This document shows positions 56,001 to 63,199 of a stretch of DNA of 64,000 bases, piece by piece. Under the pieces are notes generated by a model. That model had not been told where the DNA came from, made no database searches, and saw only the letters and a program-made list of their open reading frames with translations. Within the stretch, counting starts at the first letter, position 1, and each line of letters begins with the position of its first letter. The position numbers and the translations under genes were made by a program. The stretch covers positions 372,001 through 436,000 of the forward strand of contig CANMAW010000003.1 of assembly GCA_947495915.1 (NCBI GenBank). Reading direction: 5' to 3'. The DNA is from Maribacter algarum (ex Lu et al. 2025) (nom. illeg.) (GTDB taxonomy: Bacteria; Bacteroidota; Bacteroidia; Flavobacteriales; Flavobacteriaceae).

Positions 56001-56682
56001 TTGTGCCTCAAGTAATAATGGTAGTATTCTATTAAAAGCTGATAAAAATCTTGACTATACCGCAACATTAAATGGTGAGATGATTCATGATTCTAAAGAT
56101 TTCAGATCATTTACTAATTTTCAAGATTTAGAAGCAGGTATCTATGAACTTTGTATTACAGTTGCTCAACATCCCAGTTATAGCAAATGTTTTACCATGC
56201 AAATCACTGAACCAGCCGAGCTCGAGGTCGAATCTGAAACTGATTCTTCAGGCAAAACAGTTTCTCTTAGTTTGAAAGGTGCAAACGAATACTATATCAC
56301 TGTAAACGGAATTTCCTATAGTACCACTAATGACTATATTACATTACCTCTTGCTAAATTAGAAAATAGCATTAAGGTTAAAACAGACAAACAATGTCAG
56401 GGTGTTTTTGAAACCACCTTGTTAACTACTTATGATAGTATTTCAATTTTTCCAAACCCAGTAGAACATGGTGATGTAACCGTTCATTTGAATTCAAACA
56501 CTCCAAACACAAAAGTTTTATTGTCTTTATTTTCCCAAAATGGAACTCGAGTTTTTGAAACCATAAAAGAAGAACAAGGCGGTTCTGTGCAATTTAATAT
56601 GGATGATTTACCAGCAGGTGTTTACACTATTTTAGTCACTTCAGCATCTAAAAACTACATGCGTAAAATCATCAAAAAGTAA
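50002..56682 (+). CDS. Giant T9SS-secreted adhesin-like protein
   Basis: This 2226-residue protein has the signal MKNFLLLFLVLSFSCLYSQ and, in order: a long array of L-domain/leucine-rich-type repeats (about 25-865), calcium-binding TSP3-like Asp-rich repeats (about 876-1010, DLDGDGVLNS), and FG-GAP-like propeller repeats (about 1015-1355). A second TSP3 block (about 1365-1430) and a second FG-GAP block (about 1435-1815) follow, then two SprB-like repeats (about 1825-1975). The end is a type A C-terminal sorting domain (about 2145-2226, IFPNPVEHGDVTV...LPAGVYTILVTS). It should be exported and cell-surface bound or released, probably for adhesion. A small lipoprotein follows after 7 bp. Confidence 0.9.
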   Translation: MKNFLLLFLVLSFSCLYSQCPTSNIYLSSQEDIDNFKSRYPGCTQFNKELHIYGDDITNLNGLDELTATTYVVNISRTSLVNLTGLDNITEMGTLKIFNNELLENLSGIGQLTEIDGNFTLQNNSELTDLTDLSNLTNVEYVFDIDNNDALLQLSGLDNLSNVGSIVLQNGRLSDISSLYNLQNIRYNFTVENEYSLQNLENFSNLLGIGGNVKIASNRVLESISGFNAVSSVRNLEVFDNEALVNITGFNQLEIINGDLMIGSSPTYKWGDNTVLADISGLFSLQTIVQNFYIGENYALTNLNGLQNLSSVGADTHIFKNDSLISLEGLNGLVSVGGQFLISFNPVLLETNALLRLETVGDNVGIWSNNTLQSLTGLDGLKTVGGNLDIGWNPTVYLQDFGRTRSLKALNLKELTHVTDDFRIGFCAIPVIDDINKLSHVGGKVAIGYSEEMTEISGLNQLTTVSQIEILEVQQLHTISGFSSLVTLPNHLDISRNPDLTTITGFQSLQSIDQDLILSYNPNLSDASGFNQLRNIGENFSLENKSLSFGNNSNQSGFQNFQSFSNLETIGKDFIIGPNVNLVNFTGLENLSSIGKNFLIKTGLPQSNAPHISSLTSMVGLTNLQNIEGWLRIENNSELMTLNGLSALSNVGNNFEITNNIKLENFNTLNSLTTLGRDFNISNNPSLINFTGLESLQTVTGNLKIEGNIALENLSGLNNLSAVGDLQIFSNQALLNIESLGALSQISSVYSSVRISNNESLVSLLGLENITSLKSLTLFFNSNLESLEGLDSLRVLTEYLSIDRNPLLNDISALQNTEIDRNVRLGIKNNASLAACNIKSICKFTTYANTDSFIYNNLPGCDSKYEIYLRCPNPDDLDGDGVLNSIEEVDGTDINDGCSYFEANQDADLISVLWEEADCDNDGIPNGTELTNGSNPRNEDSDGDGVLDSEDQSPTDACIPAQNQDYIGYDANNEIWQSFDCDGDDVQNGAELIAGTNPYYNESFYSDSTYPETFYKQEIETNGRANAIATNGTTVAVGRTTSVTGIVEIYEKDTSGIWQETQVISPTTLSPRFGWKLALTANTLFVTQPYADENQSDVLFIYQKNQSGDWVETQQIKASSEFTYDGFGSSISVNDNTLVVGADGIAPSGAVYVFEKTTNNTWTEIAEIYPSEDLFDGAFGESVAISNNTIVIGASGYDEFGAFVYEKQNDNSWQEVQSLSASDGNNFTYARDVAISGNRILIGDVGHTNLSYEQGHALIYEKSYEGEWIQVKTLEASNGYQEDFFADALAMNNNRIVVNLSADQLDIGYLHIFHKSEGNWIETHILSDPGPEYSNYDFGYHVAVADGLIVTTSGEFVHFFEDIDYTEADSDGDGLTDSNDSHPSDPCLPVQNEDYTNFDSENEIWANADCDGDGVTNGEEVAHNTNPYVSDIPAAICQEITSSDGAVSDFFGKVMAISEDEKTIAISSYNDDDLGNNSGSVYIFNQNNSGNWVETQKLNASDGQEDDVFGLSMTFAGETLAISAYKQNHNTGAVYLFDQSPTGVWEEVQKLLPSDTALYQQFGYSISGIENYLIFGAQNNAENGTNSGAAYIFNRDSNGTWIESKKLTASDGEAHDNFGISVAITTNTAVVGAWYDDDSIENSGAAYIFEYLSNDWVEVAKVKASDISSGSGYATSVAIENQTLVVGAASINNNDTRTGSAYVYEKSSGVWSQTQKLIPTNGAAQDRFGLHVAINNNRIVCGISGNDENGPSRGAVQVFEKQNNVNWNATQKLLACDLGSDYANFGNGVALSKNLVVAGTNFFSATGSAYVFELKENIPNDELELSVNITNISCHGSNDASIIGTAIGGTPPYVFILETPALGNTNGNTTGEFYNVASGEYIFILKDNSGDEVSVPVSITETAPLNIIASVDQVCEPNANGQITIQGTGGTLPYQFSIDNGVTFQSNAIFNNLSAADYQIIAQDANGCTVTQVVTVDVDAQCVPFTLPANNFTIETTSETCASSNNGSILLKADKNLDYTATLNGEMIHDSKDFRSFTNFQDLEAGIYELCITVAQHPSYSKCFTMQITEPAELEVESETDSSGKTVSLSLKGANEYYITVNGISYSTTNDYITLPLAKLENSIKVKTDKQCQGVFETTLLTTYDSISIFPNPVEHGDVTVHLNSNTPNTKVLLSLFSQNGTRVFETIKEEQGGSVQFNMDDLPAGVYTILVTSASKNYMRKIIKK

Positions 56683-56689
56683 AAATATT

Positions 56690-57394
56690 ATGAAAATTCA
56701 AGCTATTTATTCATACGTTTTGTTAGGTATACTTACCGTTTCATGTAGTACTGAACCCAATGACTCACCTCCAGAAGAAGTCGCAGAAAACCCCATTTCT
56801 GCGTCTTTGGTATTTCCTGAAGATAAAACCGAATGTAATGAAGGTACAATCATCAGTGATACCCAAAGCAGGGTTGAATTCCGTTGGGAAAGTGCAGCAA
56901 ATACCGACAGCTATGAAGTGATCGTCACCCATGCGGAAAGAAAAGATAGTGTATCCTTTGAAACAATGGATAATTCTCAAGAAATCACGATCGATCGTGG
57001 TGCGAATTACGAATGGTATGTGGTTTCAAATTCTGATCTTACAACGGTAACAGCAACAAGTGAAACCTTTTCCTTTTATAATGCTGCAGCCAGTGAAGTG
57101 CATCACGTACCGTTTTCTGCGGAAGCCATAGCTCCTGAAAATGAATCAGAAGTAACCACAACATCAGGTCAAATTAAATTGCAATGGGAAGCATCAGATA
57201 TTGATGAAGACATCAAAGAATACGAAGTTTATTTTGGAGTAGATGCTAAAAATTTAGAACGTATCAGTGTTCAAGCAAGTACTACATTGAACGTTGATGT
57301 AACCATAGGAAACGACTATTACTGGAGCATCAAAACCATTGACGAAACAAATAACACTGCGGTTTCTGAAACTTTTAGTTTTAGTGTTTTGTAA
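56690..57394 (+). CDS. Lipoprotein with two fibronectin-III-like domains
   Basis: This 234-residue protein has the signal YVLLGILTVSCSTE and a Pro/Glu tether. Two Fn3-like domains follow (SRVEFRWESAANTDSYEVIVTHAE; IKLQWEASDIDEDIKEYEVYFGVD). It begins 7 bp after the giant T9SS protein, so the pair is one operon; it may be a surface partner or anchor. No enzymatic motif. Confidence 0.75.
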   Translation: MKIQAIYSYVLLGILTVSCSTEPNDSPPEEVAENPISASLVFPEDKTECNEGTIISDTQSRVEFRWESAANTDSYEVIVTHAERKDSVSFETMDNSQEITIDRGANYEWYVVSNSDLTTVTATSETFSFYNAAASEVHHVPFSAEAIAPENESEVTTTSGQIKLQWEASDIDEDIKEYEVYFGVDAKNLERISVQASTTLNVDVTIGNDYYWSIKTIDETNNTAVSETFSFSVL

Positions 57395-57396
57395 CA

Positions 57397-57978
57397 CTAT
57401 CGCAACCAAATATCAGGATTTAGATAAAACATACGTTTCCAACCTTGTACTGACACCTTATCATACAAGTTCGGATAGGGAAAAGGTGTGGTAATTGCGT
57501 AATGCAAATGCGGAGGTTTTCCCTTAGCATTCCCTGTATCACCGACGGTACCAATGACTGTTCCTCGTTTTAAGGGTTTGAAAACAAAAGTGTTGATCTC
57601 ATCTAAATGTGCGTAATAATGAAAACGCCATTTCGGACCTAGAACCATTACCGACTTCCCTCCTTTCCCACCTTCATGGGTGTAGATTACAATGCCATGT
57701 GTAGCAGCTATGACGTCAGTGCCACGCGGCGCAAAAATATCAATACCCTTGTGCGTGATGGAACTCCCCCAAGGATATGCCCAAAAAGAAGTTTCACTCC
57801 AACTTTTCCTTGTGGCGCCTTGTACAGGAATGATTATTTTTTGAGGTAACAGAAATCCGCTAGCAATTACAACCAGCGGAACCCAAAACCATTTTCGCAT
57901 GCTACGATTGCGAACCAAAAATGCCATAGACATTAATAAGGCATACCAAAATCGACGTGTGGTATTGGTGATCATCAT
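57397..57978 (-). CDS. M23-family metallopeptidase, membrane anchored
   Basis: The start is uncertain among ATGs at 57978, 57975, 57930 and 57900; the first in-frame one (58032) runs into the divergent gene. All give one or two N-terminal helices (FWVPLVVIASGFLLP). The LytM/M23 domain has the zinc motif HKGIDIFAPRG (HxxxD), YAHLDEINTF and HLHYAI (HxH), with GDTGNAKGKPP between. It likely cleaves peptidoglycan crosslinks on the periplasmic side. Convergent with the Fn3 lipoprotein gene and only 2 bp away. Confidence 0.88.
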   Translation of the reverse strand: MMITNTTRRFWYALLMSMAFLVRNRSMRKWFWVPLVVIASGFLLPQKIIIPVQGATRKSWSETSFWAYPWGSSITHKGIDIFAPRGTDVIAATHGIVIYTHEGGKGGKSVMVLGPKWRFHYYAHLDEINTFVFKPLKRGTVIGTVGDTGNAKGKPPHLHYAITTPFPYPNLYDKVSVQGWKRMFYLNPDIWLR

Positions 57979-58053
57979 TCCAAAAATAAACAATCTTATT
58001 TCGCAATTAGAAATTAAATAACTTTGGCTCATCTATCAAGAATACCATGCACT

Positions 58054-58677
58054 ATGAAACACGAATGGCGTAAAAAAGAAAAAGCCCTCTACTTACCAGG
58101 TACGAATCCTGAGTTTAAAGACATTCCTGAATTTCAATTTTTGTCCATTCGTGGCGAAGGGAATCCAAATAGTAAGGGATTTACAGATTATATCACGGCA
58201 CTTTATTCCGTTTCGTATGCCATTAAAATGACTTTAAAAAAGCTAAACAAAACCATAGATTATACGGTGTACCCTTTAGAAGGTGTTTGGGATATTAATG
58301 AGGAGGCCAAGAAAACCTATACAGGAAGAAAAATAAACAAAGATGATTTAGTTTTTAAACTCATGATACGGCAGCCCGACTTTGTATCAACCAACTTCTA
58401 CCAAGAAATGCTTGATCTTACCAAAAAGAAAAAACCTCAGCCCTTACTAGATCAGCTTAATTTTGAGAAAATTACAGAAGGCCCATGTATTCAAATGTTG
58501 CATATTGGTTCTTATGATACCGAAGATGTTACCTTTAAAATTATGGAAATCTACGCTGAATCAAAACAATTGAAAAGATTAAGCAAAGTACATCAGGAAG
58601 TGTACTTGTCTGATTTTAGAAAAGTTGCTCCTGAAAAGTTAAAAACGCTATTGAGATTTAAAGTGCAAAAGAAATAA
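58054..58677 (+). CDS. GyrI-like domain protein
   Basis: The ATG at 58054 (MKHEWRKKEKALYLPGTNPEF) is preferred to the TTG upstream, which lies in the promoter region of the divergent peptidase. The 207-residue cytoplasmic protein shows the GyrI/SOUL-like domain (FQFLSIRGEGNPNSKGFTDYITALYSVSYAIKMTL; GPCIQMLHIGSYDTEDVTFKIMEIYA; QEVYLSDFRKVAPEKLKTLLRFKV). These domains usually bind small hydrophobic molecules or inhibit gyrase. The next gene follows after 9 bp. Confidence 0.85.
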   Translation: MKHEWRKKEKALYLPGTNPEFKDIPEFQFLSIRGEGNPNSKGFTDYITALYSVSYAIKMTLKKLNKTIDYTVYPLEGVWDINEEAKKTYTGRKINKDDLVFKLMIRQPDFVSTNFYQEMLDLTKKKKPQPLLDQLNFEKITEGPCIQMLHIGSYDTEDVTFKIMEIYAESKQLKRLSKVHQEVYLSDFRKVAPEKLKTLLRFKVQKK

Positions 58678-58686
58678 GCTAACTTT

Positions 58687-59010
58687 ATGACTATGAAAAC
58701 TATAAGCGTATTTCTTATAATCTTAGTTTCGTCTACAGCTACGTTTGCACAGCAACCCAAATCAAAGGTTCAGAAAACAAATACGCCTAGTTCATTAAAT
58801 TTAAAAGCTTTCGAAAAAACTAGCATAAGCACTCTTTGGTCAGGTTTTAATTTTTCTAACACACCACTACGCCCTAAAACTTCAATAACAAAGCCGCTTT
58901 ATAACATGCCAGTTTACCAACTTGCTGATGAGTTGAAAATGCCCACATATACCCCACCTTCCTCATTAAATTATAAACTAATCGTGGTAAATTCTACCGG
59001 ATCTAAATAA
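58687..59010 (+). CDS. Small secreted hypothetical protein
   Basis: This 107-residue protein has an SPI signal (ISVFLIILVSSTATFAQ) and a Ser/Pro-rich, low-complexity mature part (TNTPSSLNLKAFEKTSIS; RPKTSITKPLYNMPVYQLADELKMPTYTPPSSL). The function is unknown. It starts 9 bp after the GyrI-like gene, so probably the same mRNA, and ends at a hairpin. Confidence 0.65.
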   Translation: MTMKTISVFLIILVSSTATFAQQPKSKVQKTNTPSSLNLKAFEKTSISTLWSGFNFSNTPLRPKTSITKPLYNMPVYQLADELKMPTYTPPSSLNYKLIVVNSTGSK

Positions 59011-59045
59011 AAAAGCACCTGCCAATTGACAGATGCTTTTAGTTT
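59011..59045. terminator. Hairpin between convergent genes
   Basis: AAAAGCA (59011-59017) pairs with TGCTTTT (59034-59040), extended inward by CTG/CAG with one mismatch, followed by T-rich sequence. It separates the small secreted gene from the ThuA gene. Confidence 0.6.
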
Positions 59046-59065
59046 TTAAAAATTTAATCTTCAAA

Positions 59066-62000
59066 TTAATTGAATGTGGTGTTTACTACAGCTACCATTG
59101 CTGGAGTTTTCCCTTCTTCTACGGCACCTGTCACATAAATCTTATTTTTACCAGAAGGTATTTTGGTTAGGGGTATTACAATTGCCGAACCAGGACTTCC
59201 CGCAGGTTGAACCGCTAAGTTTCCCTTACCGATAATTTCACCATCGGGTGACCCTAGTCTAACATCAAAATTGTAGCCTACCTTAGGTGCATCTTGCCAC
59301 CCTACGGCAACAATTATAGTTTTTACTCCCGAAAGGTCTACATCGTCAATTTCATACCAGCCTTTTGCCCCTTGCAGTACTAACAGATCTTGACCTCCGA
59401 AATTCCTGGGCATCATATCTTTTGATTTTGTTGATGCTGAAAATCCAACAGTATTGCTGGCTAAGGCTATTGAATTACTTCCAGTTAACGGAATCGTACC
59501 ATCGGCGCCATTATCAGTATAACTTGCAGTTAACACCATTAAATTACCAGGAGTAGTAGCTTCGGCCTTTATTGATCCCTTTGGGGGTAAAGAAGGTTTC
59601 ATATTAGCGTCACCCGCCAATGACAAAATATAGGTGGCTATTTGTCTGGTTTCGTCGGAAGTAATGTTGGGATGTGCAGGCATGGTCACCTCACCCCAAA
59701 CTCCATTTCCTCCTTCAACCATTTTCTTTTGAAGATAGGCCATGGCGCCTTTATCTTTGGCGTATTTCTTTGCCACATCCATATAATTTGGACCAATAGA
59801 AGCTTCTGCTTCTTTGTGGCAAGTCTTACAATCCATGCCCTGTGTCAAAGCTTTACCTGTTACAGCGGCAGACACTTGCTGGTGGCCTAATGACATAGCC
59901 ACTTTATCCATACCCTCTAAATAATCTACAGAAACAAAAATATTAGCAGGGTCAATAACTTTACTTTCTGCGTCTGTTACAGAGACTTCATATTTCACTA
60001 GTTGACCAGGCACATAAAAAGAACTGTTTCCACCGGTAATATTTATAGCCACTTTAGGTCGTGAATTTCCTGCAACTACAGCTGTTGTTTGGCTTTTTGT
60101 AGCTGCCCCATGAGTATCCTTCACTTCAACAGAAACCTTATATTCTCCGGCATCGGCATAAGTATACGATATTGTAGGCTCAGCAGTTTCCTTTGTTTCG
60201 CCATTGCCTAAATCCCAAACGTAAGAAACAGCATCATTCTCTCTGTCTATAGCTTGAACAGTAGCCGAAACGGTTAAAGGTAGTTTTCCGGAGGTATGAT
60301 CTACTATCATATGATCAATAACGGGTGGCCTGTTGCCTCCATTAAATTCTACATAACTAAGTGCCGAATTTGCGTTTTGAGTGAACCAACCGCTACCATA
60401 TTCTAATAAATACATGCGCCCATCAGGGCCCATTTCCATATCAATCAAGTTATTAACTTTAATGTCAGATGCGAAAGGTTCCATTTTATTGAAACTACCA
60501 TCTTCGAAAAGACTTACGGCCATCATCCATCCGCGCATCCAATCATAAACTATAACTTTTCCATCATAATAACTTGGTAATCCACCACCATTTGGGTACT
60601 CATCAGAATAATACGTAGGACCCGCCATGGCATTACGGCCACCAGTACCTGTTTGAGGAAATTCTGTAGTTTCTACGTAAGGATAAAATACATAGGCCGA
60701 TTGCGCCGGTGGTAATTCTCTTAAACCAGTATTATTTTTAGAATCATTGATTGGCTTCGCTGGATCGAACGTAATTCCACTTTCTCCGTTGGCATAGTCA
60801 TAATCTAAGTAAGGTTTGTTATCGCCAATAAACAAAGGCCAACCAAAATTACCAGCTTTACGCGCTTGATTCATTTCGTCATAACCTCTCGGACCTCTAT
60901 TCAATTGATCTTCTCGCGCATCAGGGCCAACATCTCCCCAATATACATATCCTCTTTTAGAATCTACCGAAATTCTATAGGGGTTTCGATGCCCCATAGT
61001 AAATATTTCAGGTCTTGTTTTTTCTGTTCCTTTCGCAAACAAGTTACCATCAGGAATATCATAACTTCCATCTTCGTTTACCTTGATGCGTAAAATTTTA
61101 CCTCGTAAATCATTCGTATTTCCAGAAGAACGGCGTGCATCATACTGCTGTTTTCCTGGCAAATCATTTAATGGAGCAAAGCCATTGTTTACATAGGGCG
61201 CTCCTTTTTCGTCGAATGGAGTAGAATTATCACCTGTAGAAAGATATAACAACCCATCTCCACCAAAAGCAATAGAACCACCAGTATGACAGCATATTTC
61301 GCGTTGTGAATAAACGTCAATAATCTGCTGCTCAGAATCCATATCAAAAGTTCCATCTTTAAACTTAAATCGTGATAAACGATTTACTTCTTCTTTACCT
61401 GTAGGTGCATAGTATACATAAACCCAATTATTGGTTGCATAATTAGGGTCTTTCTGCAGCCCCATTAGGCCTTCTTCTGCATTAACACCTGGCGTATTTA
61501 ATGTTTTATGATAAACATCAAACTTTGCAACTTCAGCCATTATTTCGGTAGCAGCATTATACCAAAGAATTTCTCCGCGACGTTGGGCCACCAATACATC
61601 ATTGTTAGGTAAAATAGTCATCTCTGTAGGTTCAAAAAAACCACCCTCTTCTAATACCACTTTAGAAAAACGATCAACATCTGGAGGAAGCTGAGACTTC
61701 GCTTTTGTGTAATCTAATTTTAAGTTTTCTCCTATTGCATATTGAATACCACCTAGCAAATGTTGTAAAAACAACTCTTCTTGAAAGCTCTCATCAGTAT
61801 GCCCAGCGCCCGTATAAAAAGCTCTACCGCCATCAAAATCATGATACCAAGCTATAGGGTGTAGCTCACCATTTTTACCACCTTCATAGGTAGATTCGTC
61901 AACCGTCATTAAAACATTAACATCAGGATTTATTTTCTTATAGTTATATAATTCATCAGAACGATGCCAAATAGAGTCTGTGAAATGTTTGGTAGCTATG

Positions 62001-62458
62001 AAATTGTTGTCTTTAATAATAAAATCGGCCTCAGGAGTGCCTTTCGGGTGACTTAAAAATTGAGCCCCAACTAGTTTATTATACCAGCCCCAGTCATATT
62101 CGGTATCTGCAGCTGCATGTATGCCCACAAAACCACCACCTGATTGAATATAACGTTCAAACGCTGCTTCTTGGTTGTGATCGAGCACATTCATAGTCGT
62201 GCTTAAAAAAACTATCGCTGAATATTGCTCCAAATTCGCTTCATTAAAAAGCGCTGAATTTTTAGTAGTATCTACTTCAAATCCGTTTTCGGTACCTAGT
62301 TTTTGAATTGCCGCAATTCCGGCTGGTATAGATGCGTGTTTAAAACCCATTGTTTTAGAAAACACCAACACCTTCGGCTTTCCTTCTCTTTTGTTGTTTC
62401 CACAACTTGAAATTACTAGCCCTATTACTACAAATAGCGCCGTTAAAATTTTCTTCAT
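59066..62458 (-). CDS. Multidomain lipoprotein: ThuA, sugar dehydrogenase, PKD, cytochrome c, C-terminal domain
   Basis: This 1130-residue lipoprotein (signal VVIGLVISSCGNN) has five parts. ThuA-like glutamine-amidotransferase fold lies at 30-250 (VLVFSKTMGFKHASIPAG, GGFVGIHAAADTEYDWGWY). A GSDH-type PQQ sugar dehydrogenase propeller lies at about 260-720 (TEMTILPNNDVLVAQRRGEILWY, GDNSTPFDEKGAPYVNNGFAP, MGHRNPYRISVD, YYDGKVIVYDWMRGWM). A PKD domain lies at about 740-820 (VSYVWDLGNGETKETAEPTISYTYADAGEYKVSVEV). Cytochrome c has C877KTCH881 and a distal Met in GEVTMPAHP. A CBM-like beta domain is at about 1000-1130. It should oxidise a sugar and pass electrons to the heme (inference). Divergent from the YdeI gene. 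Confidence 0.88.
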   Translation of the reverse strand: MKKILTALFVVIGLVISSCGNNKREGKPKVLVFSKTMGFKHASIPAGIAAIQKLGTENGFEVDTTKNSALFNEANLEQYSAIVFLSTTMNVLDHNQEAAFERYIQSGGGFVGIHAAADTEYDWGWYNKLVGAQFLSHPKGTPEADFIIKDNNFIATKHFTDSIWHRSDELYNYKKINPDVNVLMTVDESTYEGGKNGELHPIAWYHDFDGGRAFYTGAGHTDESFQEELFLQHLLGGIQYAIGENLKLDYTKAKSQLPPDVDRFSKVVLEEGGFFEPTEMTILPNNDVLVAQRRGEILWYNAATEIMAEVAKFDVYHKTLNTPGVNAEEGLMGLQKDPNYATNNWVYVYYAPTGKEEVNRLSRFKFKDGTFDMDSEQQIIDVYSQREICCHTGGSIAFGGDGLLYLSTGDNSTPFDEKGAPYVNNGFAPLNDLPGKQQYDARRSSGNTNDLRGKILRIKVNEDGSYDIPDGNLFAKGTEKTRPEIFTMGHRNPYRISVDSKRGYVYWGDVGPDAREDQLNRGPRGYDEMNQARKAGNFGWPLFIGDNKPYLDYDYANGESGITFDPAKPINDSKNNTGLRELPPAQSAYVFYPYVETTEFPQTGTGGRNAMAGPTYYSDEYPNGGGLPSYYDGKVIVYDWMRGWMMAVSLFEDGSFNKMEPFASDIKVNNLIDMEMGPDGRMYLLEYGSGWFTQNANSALSYVEFNGGNRPPVIDHMIVDHTSGKLPLTVSATVQAIDRENDAVSYVWDLGNGETKETAEPTISYTYADAGEYKVSVEVKDTHGAATKSQTTAVVAGNSRPKVAINITGGNSSFYVPGQLVKYEVSVTDAESKVIDPANIFVSVDYLEGMDKVAMSLGHQQVSAAVTGKALTQGMDCKTCHKEAEASIGPNYMDVAKKYAKDKGAMAYLQKKMVEGGNGVWGEVTMPAHPNITSDETRQIATYILSLAGDANMKPSLPPKGSIKAEATTPGNLMVLTASYTDNGADGTIPLTGSNSIALASNTVGFSASTKSKDMMPRNFGGQDLLVLQGAKGWYEIDDVDLSGVKTIIVAVGWQDAPKVGYNFDVRLGSPDGEIIGKGNLAVQPAGSPGSAIVIPLTKIPSGKNKIYVTGAVEEGKTPAMVAVVNTTFN

Positions 62459-62474
62459 AAAAGTTTCTTTTAAA

Positions 62475-62498
62475 TAATTTTCACCGTCATGAAAATTA
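62475..62498. promoter_or_regulatory. Dyad upstream of the ThuA gene
   Basis: TAATTTTC and GAAAATTA are perfect 8-bp arms around ACCGTCAT, 16 nt before the ThuA-protein ATG, inside the presumed promoter/leader. It could be an operator, but A/T-rich dyads arise easily. Confidence 0.35.
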
Positions 62499-62617
62499 GT
62501 TCGTTAGTTGAGTAGTTAAATATCTAGCAAATAAAAATAGACAATCCTATGGATATGACAACAATTCATAGGGTATAATACATTATTTTTAACGAATAGT
62601 ATCGAAAATTAGCTCCA

Positions 62618-63196
62618 TTGAAAAAAGAAATACAAGAGTATTATTTTAAAAACGATGCCGAATGGCGTCAATGGTTACGGTTAAATCACAAGCAAACTGA
62701 TGGTATTTATTTAATATTTTATGCCGTCTCGCATGAGAACGAAAGTATGATGTGGGAAGAGGCCGTAAAGGTAGCTTTATGTTTCGGGTGGATTGACAGT
62801 ACGGTTAAAAGCTTGGGTGATGGTAAACGGCGTCAGTATTTTTGTCAACGGAAAGAAAAAAGTGTTTGGAGTAAAGTAAACAAAGATCACATCAAATCTT
62901 TAAAAAAAGATGGTCTGATGCATGATTACGGATTAAAGAGTATTAGAATAGCTAAAAAAAATGGTTCATGGTCTGCTCTTGATGACGTCGAAAAAGGGAT
63001 AATTCCCCCTGATTTACAGGCAGCTTTTGAACAAAACAAGCAGGCCTACACGAATTTCAAAAATTTTACTCGTGGGCAACGAAAAAGCTACTTATATTGG
63101 TTAAATCAGGCCAAACGACAAGAAACCAAAAATAGAAGAATCAAAGAAATAGTAGCCCTTTGTTCTCAAAATATTAAAGGAAGAAATAACTGGTAA
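62618..63196 (+). CDS. YdeI-like (OmpD-associated) family protein
   Basis: TTG is the start at 62618; no ATG exists before the conserved first block (LKKEIQEYYFKNDAEWRQWLRLNH). The 192-residue cytoplasmic protein matches the YdeI/DUF1801-type family (GIYLIFYAVSHENESMMWEEAVKVALCFGWIDSTVKSLGDGKRRQYFCQRKEKSVWSKVNKDHI; QAAFEQNKQAYTNFKNFTRGQRKSYLYWLNQAKRQETKNRRI). Function unknown; some relatives are linked to antimicrobial-peptide tolerance. It ends 3 bp before a convergent transporter gene. Confidence 0.88.
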   Translation: MKKEIQEYYFKNDAEWRQWLRLNHKQTDGIYLIFYAVSHENESMMWEEAVKVALCFGWIDSTVKSLGDGKRRQYFCQRKEKSVWSKVNKDHIKSLKKDGLMHDYGLKSIRIAKKNGSWSALDDVEKGIIPPDLQAAFEQNKQAYTNFKNFTRGQRKSYLYWLNQAKRQETKNRRIKEIVALCSQNIKGRNNW

Positions 63197-63199
63197 ACT

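Noticed and set aside
57978-58032. Longer start for the M23 peptidase
   Set aside because: It would overlap the region upstream of the divergent GyrI-like gene and add a non-conserved leader; start choice is still uncertain.
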